This document shows positions 8,727-17,341 of a DNA stretch of 64,000 nt, piece by piece. The translations under genes were made by a program, and so were the position numbers. This DNA is from Arthrobacter sp. SO3 (lineage in GTDB: Bacteria; Actinomycetota; Actinomycetes; Actinomycetales; Micrococcaceae), in the NCBI RefSeq assembly GCF_020532825.1, contig NZ_MQTS01000015.1:1-64000 (forward strand), given 5' to 3'. Position 1 is the stretch's first letter. The number at the start of each line of letters is the position of its first letter. Below the pieces are notes generated by a model. It ran no database searches. It was not told the origin of the DNA and worked only from the letters and a program-made list of their open reading frames with translations.

Positions 8727-11700
8727 GTGTTTTTTCTTGAACCGGAAGTAGCGGGGACAGCGCAGGACCTGGTGTTCTCCGCGAGCGACCTCGTCACGGC
8801 CGCGAGCTGCGAGTACCAACTGCTGCGCAAGCTCGACGAGAAGCTTGGCCGCTCGCCCAAGGCGTCCTTCGACGACGATGAGATGCTCAAGCATGCAGCC
8901 GTGCTGGGCGACCGCCACGAGCACAAGGTCCTCGACGGTTTCGTCGAGGAGTTCGGACACTGGGATCCGGCCTCCGGGCGCGGCGTGTACGACGTCGCGC
9001 CGGCACAAACCATGGACCGCGCCACCCTGCTGGCCAAGCACCGGGAATCCCTGGACGCCCTGCGCTCCGGCGCCGACGTTGTGTTCCAGGCCGCTTTCTT
9101 CGACGGCCAGTTCCACGGCCGCTCCGACTTCCTGGTCCGGCAGGCCGACGGCAGCTACGCGGTGTTCGACACCAAACTGGCCCGCCACGCGAAGGTCACC
9201 GCGCTGCTCCAGCTTGGCGCCTATGGCGATCAGCTGCTCAAGGCCGGGATAGCACCGGCCCCGGCGGTGACCCTGGTCCTCGGCGCCACCGTCCCGCTCC
9301 CGGGTGGGGGCTTCGACTACGTCCGCAGCCATCACAACCTTTCCGAGATCCTGCCGGTCTTCCGCGAGCGCCGGGACCGGTTCCTGGCCCTGATTTCCTC
9401 GCATCTGGCGCAGCCCGGCACCGTGCAGTGGGGTGCGCCGGGACTCAGCGCCTGCGGCCGCTGCGATTACTGCCAGGAGCAGGTGGTAGCCACCGACGAC
9501 CTGCTCCTGGTGGCGCGGATGAACTCGGCGCAGCGCAAGGCACTCCACGGACTGAACATCTTCACGGTCAAGGAGCTCGCGGAGGCCCCGCTCCCCGGGG
9601 CGAACGGCGCACTGCTGCGCCTGCAGGACCAGGCCAGGATGCAGAGCGGGGTCGGCGCTTCCGACGGCGGCGTCCGCTACCTCAAGGACGGAACGGAACA
9701 CAGCATCAGCTACCGGGTGATCCCGGAAAACACGCTGGCCGAACTGCCACCGCCCAGCCAAGGCGACATCTTCTTCGACTTCGAGGGCGATCCCCTGTGG
9801 CAGGAAAGCGCCACCGGAATCTGGGGTCTGGAATACCTGTTCGGCGTCATCGAAGCTCCGACGGGCCCCGGCGTGCCCGGAGTGTTCCGGCCGTTCTGGG
9901 CGCACAGCCGGGAAGCGGAGAAGCAGGCCTTCCTCGGTTTTCTCGACTACGTGCAGAAACGCCGGCAGGACTATCCGGACATGCACGTCTACCACTACGC
10001 GGCCTATGAGAAGACAGCGCTCCGGAAGCTCTCCGTGTTGCACGTGGCCGGCGAGGACGTCGTCGACGAGTGGCTGCGCGAGGGGCTCCTGGTGGATCTA
10101 TACCAGACGGTCCGCAACAGCATCCGGATCTCCGAGAATTCCTACAGCATCAAGAAACTTGAGCCGCTCTACATGGGGACGAATCTCCGCTCCGGGGATG
10201 TGAAAGACGCCGGCGCCTCGGTGGTGGCCTATGCCCACTACTGCGATGCGCGCGACGACGGCCGGGCTGAGGAAGCGGTCAGCATTCTCGCCGGGATCTC
10301 CGACTACAACGAATACGACTGCCTCTCCACGCTGGTGCTCCGGAACTGGCTCCTTGGGCTGGCGCGGGAGCGCGGGATCCAGCCGGCCGGGGATGGCGTC
10401 GGGTCCACGGTCCCATCCGGCGTCGCGTCCACCGTCCCGTCCATGGCCGGCGGCGGGCGCGCGGGCACCGCGCTGGATGCCGGGCCGGGTGCCGCTGATT
10501 TGGACCCGCTGGAAGTGGCGCTGGCCGGGCTGGCGGATGCCGCCGTCGGGCTGTCCGAGGACGACCGGAAGGCGGTTTCCATGCTGGCGGCGGCGGTCAG
10601 CTATCACCGCCGGGAGCGCAAGGCGTTCTGGTGGGCGCACTTCGACCGGTGCGAAGCCGGTCCTGACACGCATCACCAGCAGGACCGCAACGTTTTCCTC
10701 GTCGAGGACGCGGAGGTGCTCGAGGACTGGTGGAAGGACGGGGCAAAACTTCCGGAGCGGAAGGTGAAGCTGATCGGCACCGTCAGCCCGGGCTCCGATC
10801 TCCGCGAGGGCAGCACCTGGTTCCGCATGTATGAGCCGCCGCTTCCGGCCGGGCTGGAGGGCACGGGTATCAACGGGACCGGACGCAACGGCTGGTTCGG
10901 GACCGAGGTTCTGGAGCTGGGCCACGAGGACGGCAAGGACACCGTCATCATCCGGGACAAGCTCCGCAAGACTATCGAACCCTACAGCCAGGTCCCCGTC
11001 GCCCTGACCGAAGACCAACCCATCCAGACCAAAAGCCTTGAGGACGCGCTGGCGGCCCTGGCGTCCGACGTCGCCGCGGCATTGCGGTCCGGACCGGCGG
11101 CCTTCCCGCGCCATCCGGCCCTGGATCTTGTCCGCCGTGTTCCGCCGCGGCTGAGCTCCGGGGCGGAACTGCCTGCGCCCGGGGAGGGCCCGGACCGGTT
11201 CATTGACGCGATCACGGAGGCCGTCGCAACCCTGGACCGCTCCTACGTGGCAGTCCAGGGGCCGCCCGGGACCGGCAAGACCCATGTGGGATCCCATGTC
11301 ATCGCCCGGCTGGTGGCCCGGGGCTGGAAGGTCGGCGTCGTCGGCCAGTCCCATGCGGTGGTGGAGAACCTGCTGAAGACGGCCGTGACCAAAGCCGGGG
11401 TCGATCCGGCTCTTGTCGCCAAGGACGTGAAACATGCGGAGCCCCTCCCCTGGGAGCAGCGCTCGGCGAAGGATGTGGCGCGCCTGCTCAGTTCGCCCGG
11501 CGGGGCGCTGATCGGCGGGACGGCGTGGACCATGACGGGTGCCAACGTCCCGGCCGGATCGCTGGACCTGCTGGTGATCGACGAGGCCGGCCAGTTCTCC
11601 CTGGCCAACACCCTCGCCGTGGCGCAGGCCAGCAGCCGGTTGCTGCTGCTCGGCGATCCCCAGCAGCTGCCGCAGGTCAGCCAGGGCTCGCACCCCGAAC

Positions 11701-12383
11701 CCGTGGATGAGTCAGCCCTGGGCTGGGTTTCCGCCGGTCATGCCACCCTTCCGCCGGAACTCGGCTATTTCCTGGCCGACTCGTGGCGGATGACCTCGGA
11801 GCTGTGCCGGGCCGTCTCGGACCTCTCCTACGAGGGCAAACTGCGCTCAGCGCCCGCCGCGGACCTGCGGCGGCTCGAGGGAGTTCCGGCCGGGATCGAG
11901 ACCGTCATGGTGGAGCACAGCGGCAACATCACGTCGTCGGCCGAAGAAGCCGCCGAGGTCGTCCGCCAGGTGCGGCGCCACCTGGGCCTGAGCTGGCACT
12001 CGGAGCAGGGCACCCGGCCGCTCGACGCCGCCGACATCCTGGTGGTCGCGGCCTACAACGCCCAGGTCAACGTCATCCGCGACGCGTTGGATGGCGCTTC
12101 CCTGGCTGGCGTCCGGGTGGGAACCGTGGACAAGTTCCAGGGGCAGGAAGCCGCCGTGGTGATCGTGTCCATGGCCTGTTCAGCGGTGGCCGAGGCGCCG
12201 CGCGGCATGGACTTCCTGCTCTCCCGCAACCGGATCAACGTGGCGGTATCCCGCGGTCAGTGGCGCGCCGTCGTGGTCCGGGCACCCGAGCTGACCAACT
12301 TCCTCCCCACCCATCCCGAGGGCCTGGAACAGCTGGGCGGATTCATCGGACTGTGCCAGCGCTCTGTGGCTGCCGGCCGGTAA
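8727..12383 (+). CDS. TM0106-type RecB-like nuclease fused to RNase H fold and DNA2/Upf1-like helicase
   Basis: A 1218-residue multidomain protein likely to act on DNA ends or R-loops. Residues about 1-250 form a RecB-type PD-(D/E)xK nuclease, with Asp in GRSDFLV (about 131) and DTK (about 148). Cys27 and the CGRCDYC cluster (about 241-247) match the four-cysteine iron-sulfur arrangement of Cas4, AddB and DNA2 nucleases. An RNase H-like domain follows (DIFFDFEGDP, about 350). The C-terminal half is a superfamily-1 helicase with Walker A GPPGTGKT (about 845), Walker B VIDEAGQ (about 950), LLLGDPQQLPQ, and the terminal DKFQGQE and NVAVSRG motifs. Starts at GTG 8727. It stands alone and is convergent with the following operon across a repeat element. 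The cellular role is not established. Confidence 0.9.
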   Translation: MFFLEPEVAGTAQDLVFSASDLVTAASCEYQLLRKLDEKLGRSPKASFDDDEMLKHAAVLGDRHEHKVLDGFVEEFGHWDPASGRGVYDVAPAQTMDRATLLAKHRESLDALRSGADVVFQAAFFDGQFHGRSDFLVRQADGSYAVFDTKLARHAKVTALLQLGAYGDQLLKAGIAPAPAVTLVLGATVPLPGGGFDYVRSHHNLSEILPVFRERRDRFLALISSHLAQPGTVQWGAPGLSACGRCDYCQEQVVATDDLLLVARMNSAQRKALHGLNIFTVKELAEAPLPGANGALLRLQDQARMQSGVGASDGGVRYLKDGTEHSISYRVIPENTLAELPPPSQGDIFFDFEGDPLWQESATGIWGLEYLFGVIEAPTGPGVPGVFRPFWAHSREAEKQAFLGFLDYVQKRRQDYPDMHVYHYAAYEKTALRKLSVLHVAGEDVVDEWLREGLLVDLYQTVRNSIRISENSYSIKKLEPLYMGTNLRSGDVKDAGASVVAYAHYCDARDDGRAEEAVSILAGISDYNEYDCLSTLVLRNWLLGLARERGIQPAGDGVGSTVPSGVASTVPSMAGGGRAGTALDAGPGAADLDPLEVALAGLADAAVGLSEDDRKAVSMLAAAVSYHRRERKAFWWAHFDRCEAGPDTHHQQDRNVFLVEDAEVLEDWWKDGAKLPERKVKLIGTVSPGSDLREGSTWFRMYEPPLPAGLEGTGINGTGRNGWFGTEVLELGHEDGKDTVIIRDKLRKTIEPYSQVPVALTEDQPIQTKSLEDALAALASDVAAALRSGPAAFPRHPALDLVRRVPPRLSSGAELPAPGEGPDRFIDAITEAVATLDRSYVAVQGPPGTGKTHVGSHVIARLVARGWKVGVVGQSHAVVENLLKTAVTKAGVDPALVAKDVKHAEPLPWEQRSAKDVARLLSSPGGALIGGTAWTMTGANVPAGSLDLLVIDEAGQFSLANTLAVAQASSRLLLLGDPQQLPQVSQGSHPEPVDESALGWVSAGHATLPPELGYFLADSWRMTSELCRAVSDLSYEGKLRSAPAADLRRLEGVPAGIETVMVEHSGNITSSAEEAAEVVRQVRRHLGLSWHSEQGTRPLDAADILVVAAYNAQVNVIRDALDGASLAGVRVGTVDKFQGQEAAVVIVSMACSAVAEAPRGMDFLLSRNRINVAVSRGQWRAVVVRAPELTNFLPTHPEGLEQLGGFIGLCQRSVAAGR

Positions 12384-12558
12384 GACATGCCCAGTCGTTG
12401 CCCCCGCACCGACGGGACATGCCCATTCTTGGAGCGCACCAGCCAGGGACATGCCCATTCTTGGACGCGGAGAGTGGACATAATGGCATTGTGTCCACTG
12501 GTGGCCGCCGCGACGGGGCATGTCCCGCGGTGACGGTCCGTGCAGCGGGGCATGTCCA
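12382..12558. repeat. Mirror-symmetric 32-nt phased repeat element, copy A
   Basis: Three direct units start at 12382 (AAGACATGCCCA, degenerate), 12414 and 12446 (both GGGACATGCCCATTCTTGG). A central dyad spans 12473-12499 with arms AGTGGACA and TGTCCACT around an AATGGCA core. Two inverted units follow (GGGGCATGTCC), with mirror anchors at 12526 and 12558. Measured from the dyad centre (12486), the anchors lie at 40, 72 and 104 nt to the left and at 40 and 72 nt to the right, an exact 32-nt period. The element fills the gap between two convergent genes and overlaps the TAA of the upstream gene. A second copy with the same spacing lies at 21232-21408. Confidence 0.93.
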
Positions 12559-12583
12559 GTGGTGACGGTGCCCGCGGCCGGTC

Positions 12584-13465
12584 CTAGTTGCGGCGGGCGG
12601 CGCTGGCGGGAGCCGACCCTGCCGCGACTGCCACGGGAATGTCCACCCCGGGGATAGCCGTCCCGGCGCTGTCCGCCCCGGCGATGTCCCCGGCCAGCAG
12701 GAGTGCTTCATCCAGGACGGCCCCGAAGTTCGCCGGGTTGTGGGCGAAGCGGCCCAGGAAGAGGCCGGAGACGCCGTCGAGCGTGGGCAGAAGTCCAGGC
12801 TTGGCCGAGCCGCCGTAGATGACGGGCAGGTCCCCCAGCCCGGAGGCGGCGAACTGTCCCCGGAGCTGCCGGACGGCGTCGGACACCAATCCGGCGTCGG
12901 CAGGCTCCGCGGCACCGATGGCCCAGACCGGTTCGTACGCGATGACGAGCCGCGCGGCGAGGTCCCAGTCGCCGTCGACGGCCGAGCGGATCTGGCCGTA
13001 CACAAATGCAGCGGCGGCAGCGGGCCCGCCGCGGTCGGACTCTCCGACGCACAGCAGCGGGGTGAGCCCGGCGTCGGCCGCCGCCCTGACTTTGCGCGCG
13101 ATCATGGCATCGTCTTCGCCGAAGTGGCGCCGGCGTTCGGCGTGGCCGATTTCCACGAGCCGGACCCCAAGCTCCGCGAGCATGGACGGAGCCACCTCCC
13201 CGGTCCACGGACCGTCGGCCCAGCCGCAGTTCTGGGCGCCGAGCAACAGCGGCGAACCGGCGAGCAGCCCGGCGGCGGCGGGCAGGACGGGAAACGACGG
13301 AATGACAAACGGGACAACCCGCCCGGCCTCGAGGGCCGGGCGGGTGTCCACTTCCTGGCGCAGCCGCTCCAGCCAGTCCAGGCTGTCCTGGTAGCCCAGG
13401 TACATCTTGGTGCTGACCCCGACGAGGATGCTGCCGGTGGGGGTCGGGCTGGGGTGCTGCTGCAT
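12584..13465 (-). CDS. Triose-phosphate isomerase family protein, probable L-erythrulose-1-phosphate isomerase
   Basis: A 293-residue TIM-family isomerase. The catalytic residues are present: Lys20 in GVSTKM, His108 in EIGHAERR and Glu178 in AYEPVWAIG, with the phosphate-binding GGSAKP loop near the end. Divergence from housekeeping TIM (GVSTKM instead of GNWKM) and its place in a sugar operon argue against a glycolytic role. TIM-like enzymes of this kind (LerI) convert L-erythrulose 1-phosphate to D-erythrulose 4-phosphate in the tetritol pathways of Mycobacterium smegmatis. The operon also encodes a DAK-type kinase and an RpiB-like isomerase, the other two enzymes of that route. It is the last gene of the operon and ends against repeat copy A. 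A Pro-containing N-terminal extension and an Ala-rich C-terminal tail add length. Confidence 0.72.
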   Translation of the reverse strand: MQQHPSPTPTGSILVGVSTKMYLGYQDSLDWLERLRQEVDTRPALEAGRVVPFVIPSFPVLPAAAGLLAGSPLLLGAQNCGWADGPWTGEVAPSMLAELGVRLVEIGHAERRRHFGEDDAMIARKVRAAADAGLTPLLCVGESDRGGPAAAAAFVYGQIRSAVDGDWDLAARLVIAYEPVWAIGAAEPADAGLVSDAVRQLRGQFAASGLGDLPVIYGGSAKPGLLPTLDGVSGLFLGRFAHNPANFGAVLDEALLLAGDIAGADSAGTAIPGVDIPVAVAAGSAPASAARRN

Positions 13466-13513
13466 TTGTTGGTGCTTTCTACTGGGTCCAGGTGGGCCGG
13501 TCTGGACAGCCGG

Positions 13514-14863
13514 TTACTGCTCCAGCAGCTCGTCTGCCTTGTTCTTGAACCGCTTGGTGGCGAACATCATCGCCGCGGCCAGGAAGGGCAGGACACCCAG
13601 CGCGTAGACACCCATGGTTCCCGTGTCGGAGGCCGTCATCTGGTTGACCGAGGTCCGCAGGATCGGGGCGACAAAGCCGCCCAGGTTGCCGAGGGAGTTG
13701 ATCAGGCCGATGCCCGCGGCGGCGGCCGTTCCGGTGAGGAACGCCGTCGGGTAGGACCAGGCGATGGGGCCGATGGACAGGAAGCTGCACACCGCGAGGG
13801 TGATGAAGATGATGCCGAGCGCCGGAATGTGGTTGGCGCCGGCCCACGCGGAGCCGAAGATGCACAGCCCGGTGGAGATGAACAGCCCGGTGCCCCAGAT
13901 GCGGCGGCGGACCACGGTGTTGGCGGCCTTGCCGATGAAGTAGCAGGCGAAGATCCCGAAGAACCACGGGATCGCGGCCATCAGGCCGACGGCGAAGCCG
14001 ACCTTCTGGCCGGTCAGCTGCGCCACCTGCTGCGGCAGGTAGAACGTCACACCGTAGACGGCAATCTGGAGGCAGAAGTAGATGACGGTGAAGTACCAGA
14101 CCTTGCCGTTCTTCATGGCGGCGAGCACGCCGCGCGGGCCGGACTCTTCCTTGACGGTGTCCTCCAGCGCCATGACCTCCAGGAGTGCGCTCTTCTCCTC
14201 CTTGTTCAGGAACTTGGCGTCCTGCGGGCTGTTGATCAGGAAGAAGAACGCTGCAATGCCGGCGAGGACGGCCAACATGCCCTCGACGAAGAACATGGCC
14301 TGCCAGCCCTGGACACCGGGAACCTGGTCGCCGATGTTGATCAGCCAGCCGGAGAGCGGCGCGCCCAGCATCTGGGAGAACGGCTGCGCCAGGTAGAAGA
14401 TGGCGAACATCTTGACGCGGACCTTGTTGGGGAACCACGCGGCGAGGAACATGATGACGCCCGGGAACAAGCCGGCCTCGGTGACACCCAGCAGGAAGCG
14501 CAGGATGATGAACGACGTCTCGCCCTGGACGAACGCGAAGCACGCGGAGACGATGCCCCAGGTGATGGCGATGCGGGCCAGCCAGATCTTGGCGCCGAAC
14601 TTCGTCAGGAGCAGGTTGCTCGGGATTTCGAATAGGGCGTAGCCGATGAAGAAGATCCCGGCACCCAGGGCGTAGGCGCCGGCAGTGATGCCCTTGTCCA
14701 CGCCGAGGGCGGCTTCGGCGAAGCCCACGTTGGTGCGGTCCAGGAAGGCCACCACGTACAGGATGACCAGCATGGGCATAAGCCGGCGGGACGCCTTGGA
14801 GATCGCCGATTTCAGGACCGGGGTCTCCAGAAGGTCCCTGGTGGACGTTGATACAACGGACAT
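13514..14863 (-). CDS. MFS transporter, anion:cation symporter (ACS) type
   Basis: A 449-residue major facilitator with twelve predicted helices, of the ACS group that takes up sugar acids and other organic anions. The family signature after helix one (VVAFLDRTNVGFAEAAL) and FLLGVTEAGLFPGVIMFLAAWFP in the first half are typical. The start is ATG at 14863 with GAGGAG upstream; an in-frame TTG at 14866 is less likely. It lies inside the GntR-controlled operon, so it probably imports the substrate of this pathway. An anion carrier favours a sugar acid over a neutral tetritol as the inducing substrate. A paralogous carrier, also beside an SDR gene and a GntR gene, is at 53795-55180. Confidence 0.85.
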   Translation of the reverse strand: MSVVSTSTRDLLETPVLKSAISKASRRLMPMLVILYVVAFLDRTNVGFAEAALGVDKGITAGAYALGAGIFFIGYALFEIPSNLLLTKFGAKIWLARIAITWGIVSACFAFVQGETSFIILRFLLGVTEAGLFPGVIMFLAAWFPNKVRVKMFAIFYLAQPFSQMLGAPLSGWLINIGDQVPGVQGWQAMFFVEGMLAVLAGIAAFFFLINSPQDAKFLNKEEKSALLEVMALEDTVKEESGPRGVLAAMKNGKVWYFTVIYFCLQIAVYGVTFYLPQQVAQLTGQKVGFAVGLMAAIPWFFGIFACYFIGKAANTVVRRRIWGTGLFISTGLCIFGSAWAGANHIPALGIIFITLAVCSFLSIGPIAWSYPTAFLTGTAAAAGIGLINSLGNLGGFVAPILRTSVNQMTASDTGTMGVYALGVLPFLAAAMMFATKRFKNKADELLEQ

Positions 14864-14929
14864 CAAAACTCCTCGTCGAGCAGATTAGTTGAGTGAATCA
14901 GGTGGGTGGAGCGGTCAAAACGATGTTCT

Positions 14930-15055
14930 CTAGCGGGACAAGGCGATGATCATGACCCCGGCCAAGCAGGCCAGGATCCCGACGGCGAGGTAGATCTTCC
15001 GTCCCCTGCTCCACGACGCGAATCCGGAGGTTGCGGGCTTACTCGGTTGTGCCAC
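14930..15055 (-). CDS. Small single-pass membrane protein in the sugar operon
   Basis: A 41-residue reading frame between the SDR and MFS genes, too short for standard gene calling. It starts with GTG at 15055, preceded at good distance by AGGAAG, and ends at TAG 14930. A basic stretch (SRGRK, residues 16-20) is followed by one strongly hydrophobic helix (about residues 22-39, YLAVGILACLAGVMIIAL) and a final Arg, as in a small membrane protein with its N-terminus inside the cell. It fits the operon spacing exactly (12 nt after the SDR gene, 66 nt before the carrier). By analogy with the 42-residue partner at 3652-3780 it may assist the adjacent MFS carrier. That role is inference; I do not recognise the family. 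Confidence 0.6.
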   Translation of the reverse strand: MAQPSKPATSGFASWSRGRKIYLAVGILACLAGVMIIALSR

Positions 15056-15067
15056 GGTGCTTCTTCC

Positions 15068-15835
15068 TTAGTGCATGTAGAGTCCGCCATCCACATTCAG
15101 CGTCTGGCCGGAGATGTACCCGGCGTCCTCGCTGATGAGGAAGGCGATGGCGGCCGCGATGTCCCGGGTGGAGCCCACCCGGTTCACGACGAGGTCTTTG
15201 GTGAGGTCATCCTTGCGTTCCTGGCTCAGGGTGCCGCCCATGATGTCGGTATCGATGGGGCCTGGAGAGATGGCGTTGACGGTGATGTCGTATTCGCCGA
15301 GTTCGCGGGCGGTGGCACGGGTCAGTCCGATCACGCCGGCCTTGGCGACGGAGTACGGGGTCTTGGAGTAGGTCCCGCCGCCGCGCTGGGCGGAGACGGA
15401 GGAGATGTTGACGATGCGGCCGATCCGGTTCTTAACCATGGACTCGGCGACCCGGCGGGTGGCGTAGTGGACGCCGTTGAGGTTGATGCCGAGGACCCGG
15501 TCCCACTCGGCCGCGTCGAGTTCCAGGTACGGGACCGGGGAGCTGACGCCGGCCACATTGGCCAGGGCCACGATTTGCGGCAGTTCGGCCTCGATCGCGT
15601 CGATGGCTGCGCGGACGGACGCTTCGTCGCCGACGTTGGCGCCGGCGCCGAACGCCTTGACACCATGCTCCGCCGCCAGTTCCTTGGCCGCGGCCTTGCA
15701 CCGGGCGTCGTCGAGGTCGATGATTCCGACGTTCCAGCCCTCTGCCGCCAGATAGTTCGCCGTCGCGCGGCCGATGCCGCGCTCGGAAACGGCGCCGGTG
15801 ATGATCGCGGTGCGTTCGGTGGGGAAATTACTCAT
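15068..15835 (-). CDS. SDR-family NAD(P)-dependent oxidoreductase
   Basis: A 255-residue classical short-chain dehydrogenase that should oxidise a secondary alcohol of the pathway substrate or reduce a ketone. The nucleotide-binding motif is ITGAVSERGIG (residues 12-22). The NVAGVSSP region replaces the usual NNAG, and the catalytic set is Ser145/146, Tyr161 and Lys165 (YSVAK). The C-terminus ends in GQTLNVDGGLYMH. The start is ATG 15835. A close paralogue lies at 52994-53767 and shares the rare block RGGGTYSK, PGPIDTDIMGG and LSQERK, again beside an ACS-type carrier. In this operon it could form erythrulose from a tetritol or act on a sugar-acid intermediate. Which one cannot be decided from sequence. 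Confidence 0.88.
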   Translation of the reverse strand: MSNFPTERTAIITGAVSERGIGRATANYLAAEGWNVGIIDLDDARCKAAAKELAAEHGVKAFGAGANVGDEASVRAAIDAIEAELPQIVALANVAGVSSPVPYLELDAAEWDRVLGINLNGVHYATRRVAESMVKNRIGRIVNISSVSAQRGGGTYSKTPYSVAKAGVIGLTRATARELGEYDITVNAISPGPIDTDIMGGTLSQERKDDLTKDLVVNRVGSTRDIAAAIAFLISEDAGYISGQTLNVDGGLYMH

Positions 15836-15869
15836 GAAACTGCTCCTGAAGGTGTGAAAGTGGCGGGGC

Positions 15870-16856
15870 TCAGTTGATGGGGGCGGGGCCAAGCTCATCG
15901 ATGAGCTTCTGCATGGCCACGTACGCCTTGTTCCGGTAGGCGATGAGCTCGGGCGTGCGCTCGGCGGGGACGTTGAGGAAGCCGGCACCGGTCTTGGTGC
16001 CCAGCTTCCCGGCGTCCACCAGCTCACTGAGGATCTTCGGCGTCGCAAAGCGCTCCGGGAATTCCGTCTGCAGCGACTTGTAGCAGAAGTTGTAGACGTC
16101 CAGCCCGGCCATATCGGCGATGGCGAACGGTCCAAAGAACGGCAGCCGGAAGCCGAACGTGGTGCGGACCAGGGTGTCGATATCCTCCGCCGTCGCGATC
16201 TCCTGCTCCACCAGCTGGGCGGCCTCGTGGAACAGGGCGTACTGGAGGCGGTTGAGGACGAAGCCGGTGACGTCTTTGACGACGGCGGTCTGCTTGCCGG
16301 CGGCGTGGACCAGGTCGCGGACTGCGCCGATCGTGGCTGCCGAGGTGCCGGCGTGAGGGATGATCTCCACGCCGGGGATGAACGGCGAGGGGTTGGAGAA
16401 GTGCACGCCCAGGAACCGCTCCGGGTTGGTGACGGGCTCGGAAAGCTCAGCGATGGAGATCGTGGAGGTGTTGGACCCGATGATGGCGTCCGGGCGGGCG
16501 GCGGCGCTGATCCGCGCCAGCGTCTGGTGCTTGATCGCGATGATCTCGGGGACGGCTTCCTCGATGAAGTCGGCGTCAGCCACTGCTTCCTCGATGTCCC
16601 GGGCGGCCCAGAGGTTCTCTTTCAGGACGGCAGTGGAGCCGGCCGGGAACAGCCCGGCGGCGACGAATTCGTCGGATTCGGCCAGCAGCCGCTCGTAGTT
16701 CTTTTGCGCCACTTCGGCCGACACATCGGCCAGGGCCACCCGGGCGCCGCCGAGCGCCAGGACCTGGGCGATCCCGCCGCCCATGTAGCCGGAGCCGACG
16801 ACGGCGATCCTGCGGGCGGCGTTAAGGGCGGCTGCGGTGTTTGCTGATTCGGTCAT
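15870..16856 (-). CDS. 3-hydroxyacyl-CoA dehydrogenase-like (L-gulonate 3-dehydrogenase type) oxidoreductase
   Basis: A 328-residue member of the 3-hydroxyacyl-CoA dehydrogenase fold: an N-terminal Rossmann domain with VVGSGYMGGG (residues 19-28), the EAVPE and SNTSTISI segments, GVHFSNPSPFIPGVEIIP with the catalytic His, and a helical C-terminal domain starting near DVTGFVLNRLQ. No CoA-pathway gene is nearby. Family members such as L-gulonate 3-dehydrogenase oxidise the 3-hydroxyl of free sugar acids. In a sugar-acid operon this gives a 3-oxo acid that can be decarboxylated, which would suit the TIM-barrel enzyme at the front of the operon. Its ATG lies 2 nt after the stop of the RpiB-like gene, so translation is coupled. 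The specific substrate is not known. Confidence 0.8.
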   Translation of the reverse strand: MTESANTAAALNAARRIAVVGSGYMGGGIAQVLALGGARVALADVSAEVAQKNYERLLAESDEFVAAGLFPAGSTAVLKENLWAARDIEEAVADADFIEEAVPEIIAIKHQTLARISAAARPDAIIGSNTSTISIAELSEPVTNPERFLGVHFSNPSPFIPGVEIIPHAGTSAATIGAVRDLVHAAGKQTAVVKDVTGFVLNRLQYALFHEAAQLVEQEIATAEDIDTLVRTTFGFRLPFFGPFAIADMAGLDVYNFCYKSLQTEFPERFATPKILSELVDAGKLGTKTGAGFLNVPAERTPELIAYRNKAYVAMQKLIDELGPAPIN

Positions 16857-16858
16857 GG

Positions 16859-17341
16859 TCAGACTGCCTTCGTGTAGTCGGGCTCGTAGGAGCAGATGGC
16901 GTCCACCTTGGCGGCGGAGGAAGAGGTTTCGTCGAAGCGGTGGCCGAGCCATTCGCCGACGAGTTTCTTGGCGAGTTCCAGGCCGATGACGCGCTGTCCG
17001 AGCGTGAGGACCTGGGCGTTGTTGCTGAGCACGGACCGTTCCACCGAGTAGCTGTCGTGCGCGGTGACGGCGCGGATGCCGGGGACTTTGTTGGCCGCGA
17101 TGGCGACGCCCAGGCCGGTGCCGCAGATCAGCAGGGCCCGGTCGGCGCCGCCCTCGGCCACTATCCGGGCGGCCTCGACGGCGACGTGCGGGTACGCAGT
17201 GGAGTCATTGGCGCCGACCCCGATGTCCTGCACGGACGCGACGCGGGGATCCGCTTCGAGCAGTGCCTTGAGGGCGTTCTTGTATTCGACGCCGGCTTCG
17301 TCGTTTCCGACGACCACGCGCCAGCCTGCTGCTGTGCTCAT
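16859..17341 (-). CDS. RpiB/LacAB-family sugar-phosphate isomerase, probable D-erythrulose-4-phosphate isomerase
   Basis: A 160-residue isomerase of the RpiB/LacAB fold. Asp14 in the first strand, Cys73 in the CGTGLG motif and the ANKVPGIRA loop are the expected active-site elements. The usual housekeeping substrate is ribose 5-phosphate. Here the gene overlaps the DAK-type kinase gene by 4 nt (ATGA) and is followed 2 nt later by the hydroxyacyl-CoA-dehydrogenase-like gene. Such RpiB-like enzymes (DerI or EryI) convert D-erythrulose 4-phosphate to D-erythrose 4-phosphate in tetritol pathways of mycobacteria and rhizobia. The co-occurrence of kinase, TIM-like and RpiB-like genes makes that role likely, though assay or structure would be needed to separate it from a pentose role. 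Confidence 0.75.
   Translation of the reverse strand: MSTAAGWRVVVGNDEAGVEYKNALKALLEADPRVASVQDIGVGANDSTAYPHVAVEAARIVAEGGADRALLICGTGLGVAIAANKVPGIRAVTAHDSYSVERSVLSNNAQVLTLGQRVIGLELAKKLVGEWLGHRFDETSSSAAKVDAICSYEPDYTKAV

Noticed and set aside
12473-12499. Ordinary intrinsic terminator between convergent genes
   Set aside because: A hairpin is present, but no T-run follows. The identical geometry of flanking units and the occurrence at a non-convergent site (21355) need another explanation; termination may be a side effect.
12382-12558. CRISPR array with 32-nt period
   Set aside because: The whole period is only 32 nt, too short for repeat plus spacer. Units invert across a central dyad, the parts between unit cores are not distinct spacers, and no cas gene is near.
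12584-13465. Housekeeping triose-phosphate isomerase
   Set aside because: The N-terminal GNWKM motif is changed to GVSTKM, and the gene is the last in a GntR-controlled sugar operon, so a tetrose-phosphate role is more likely.
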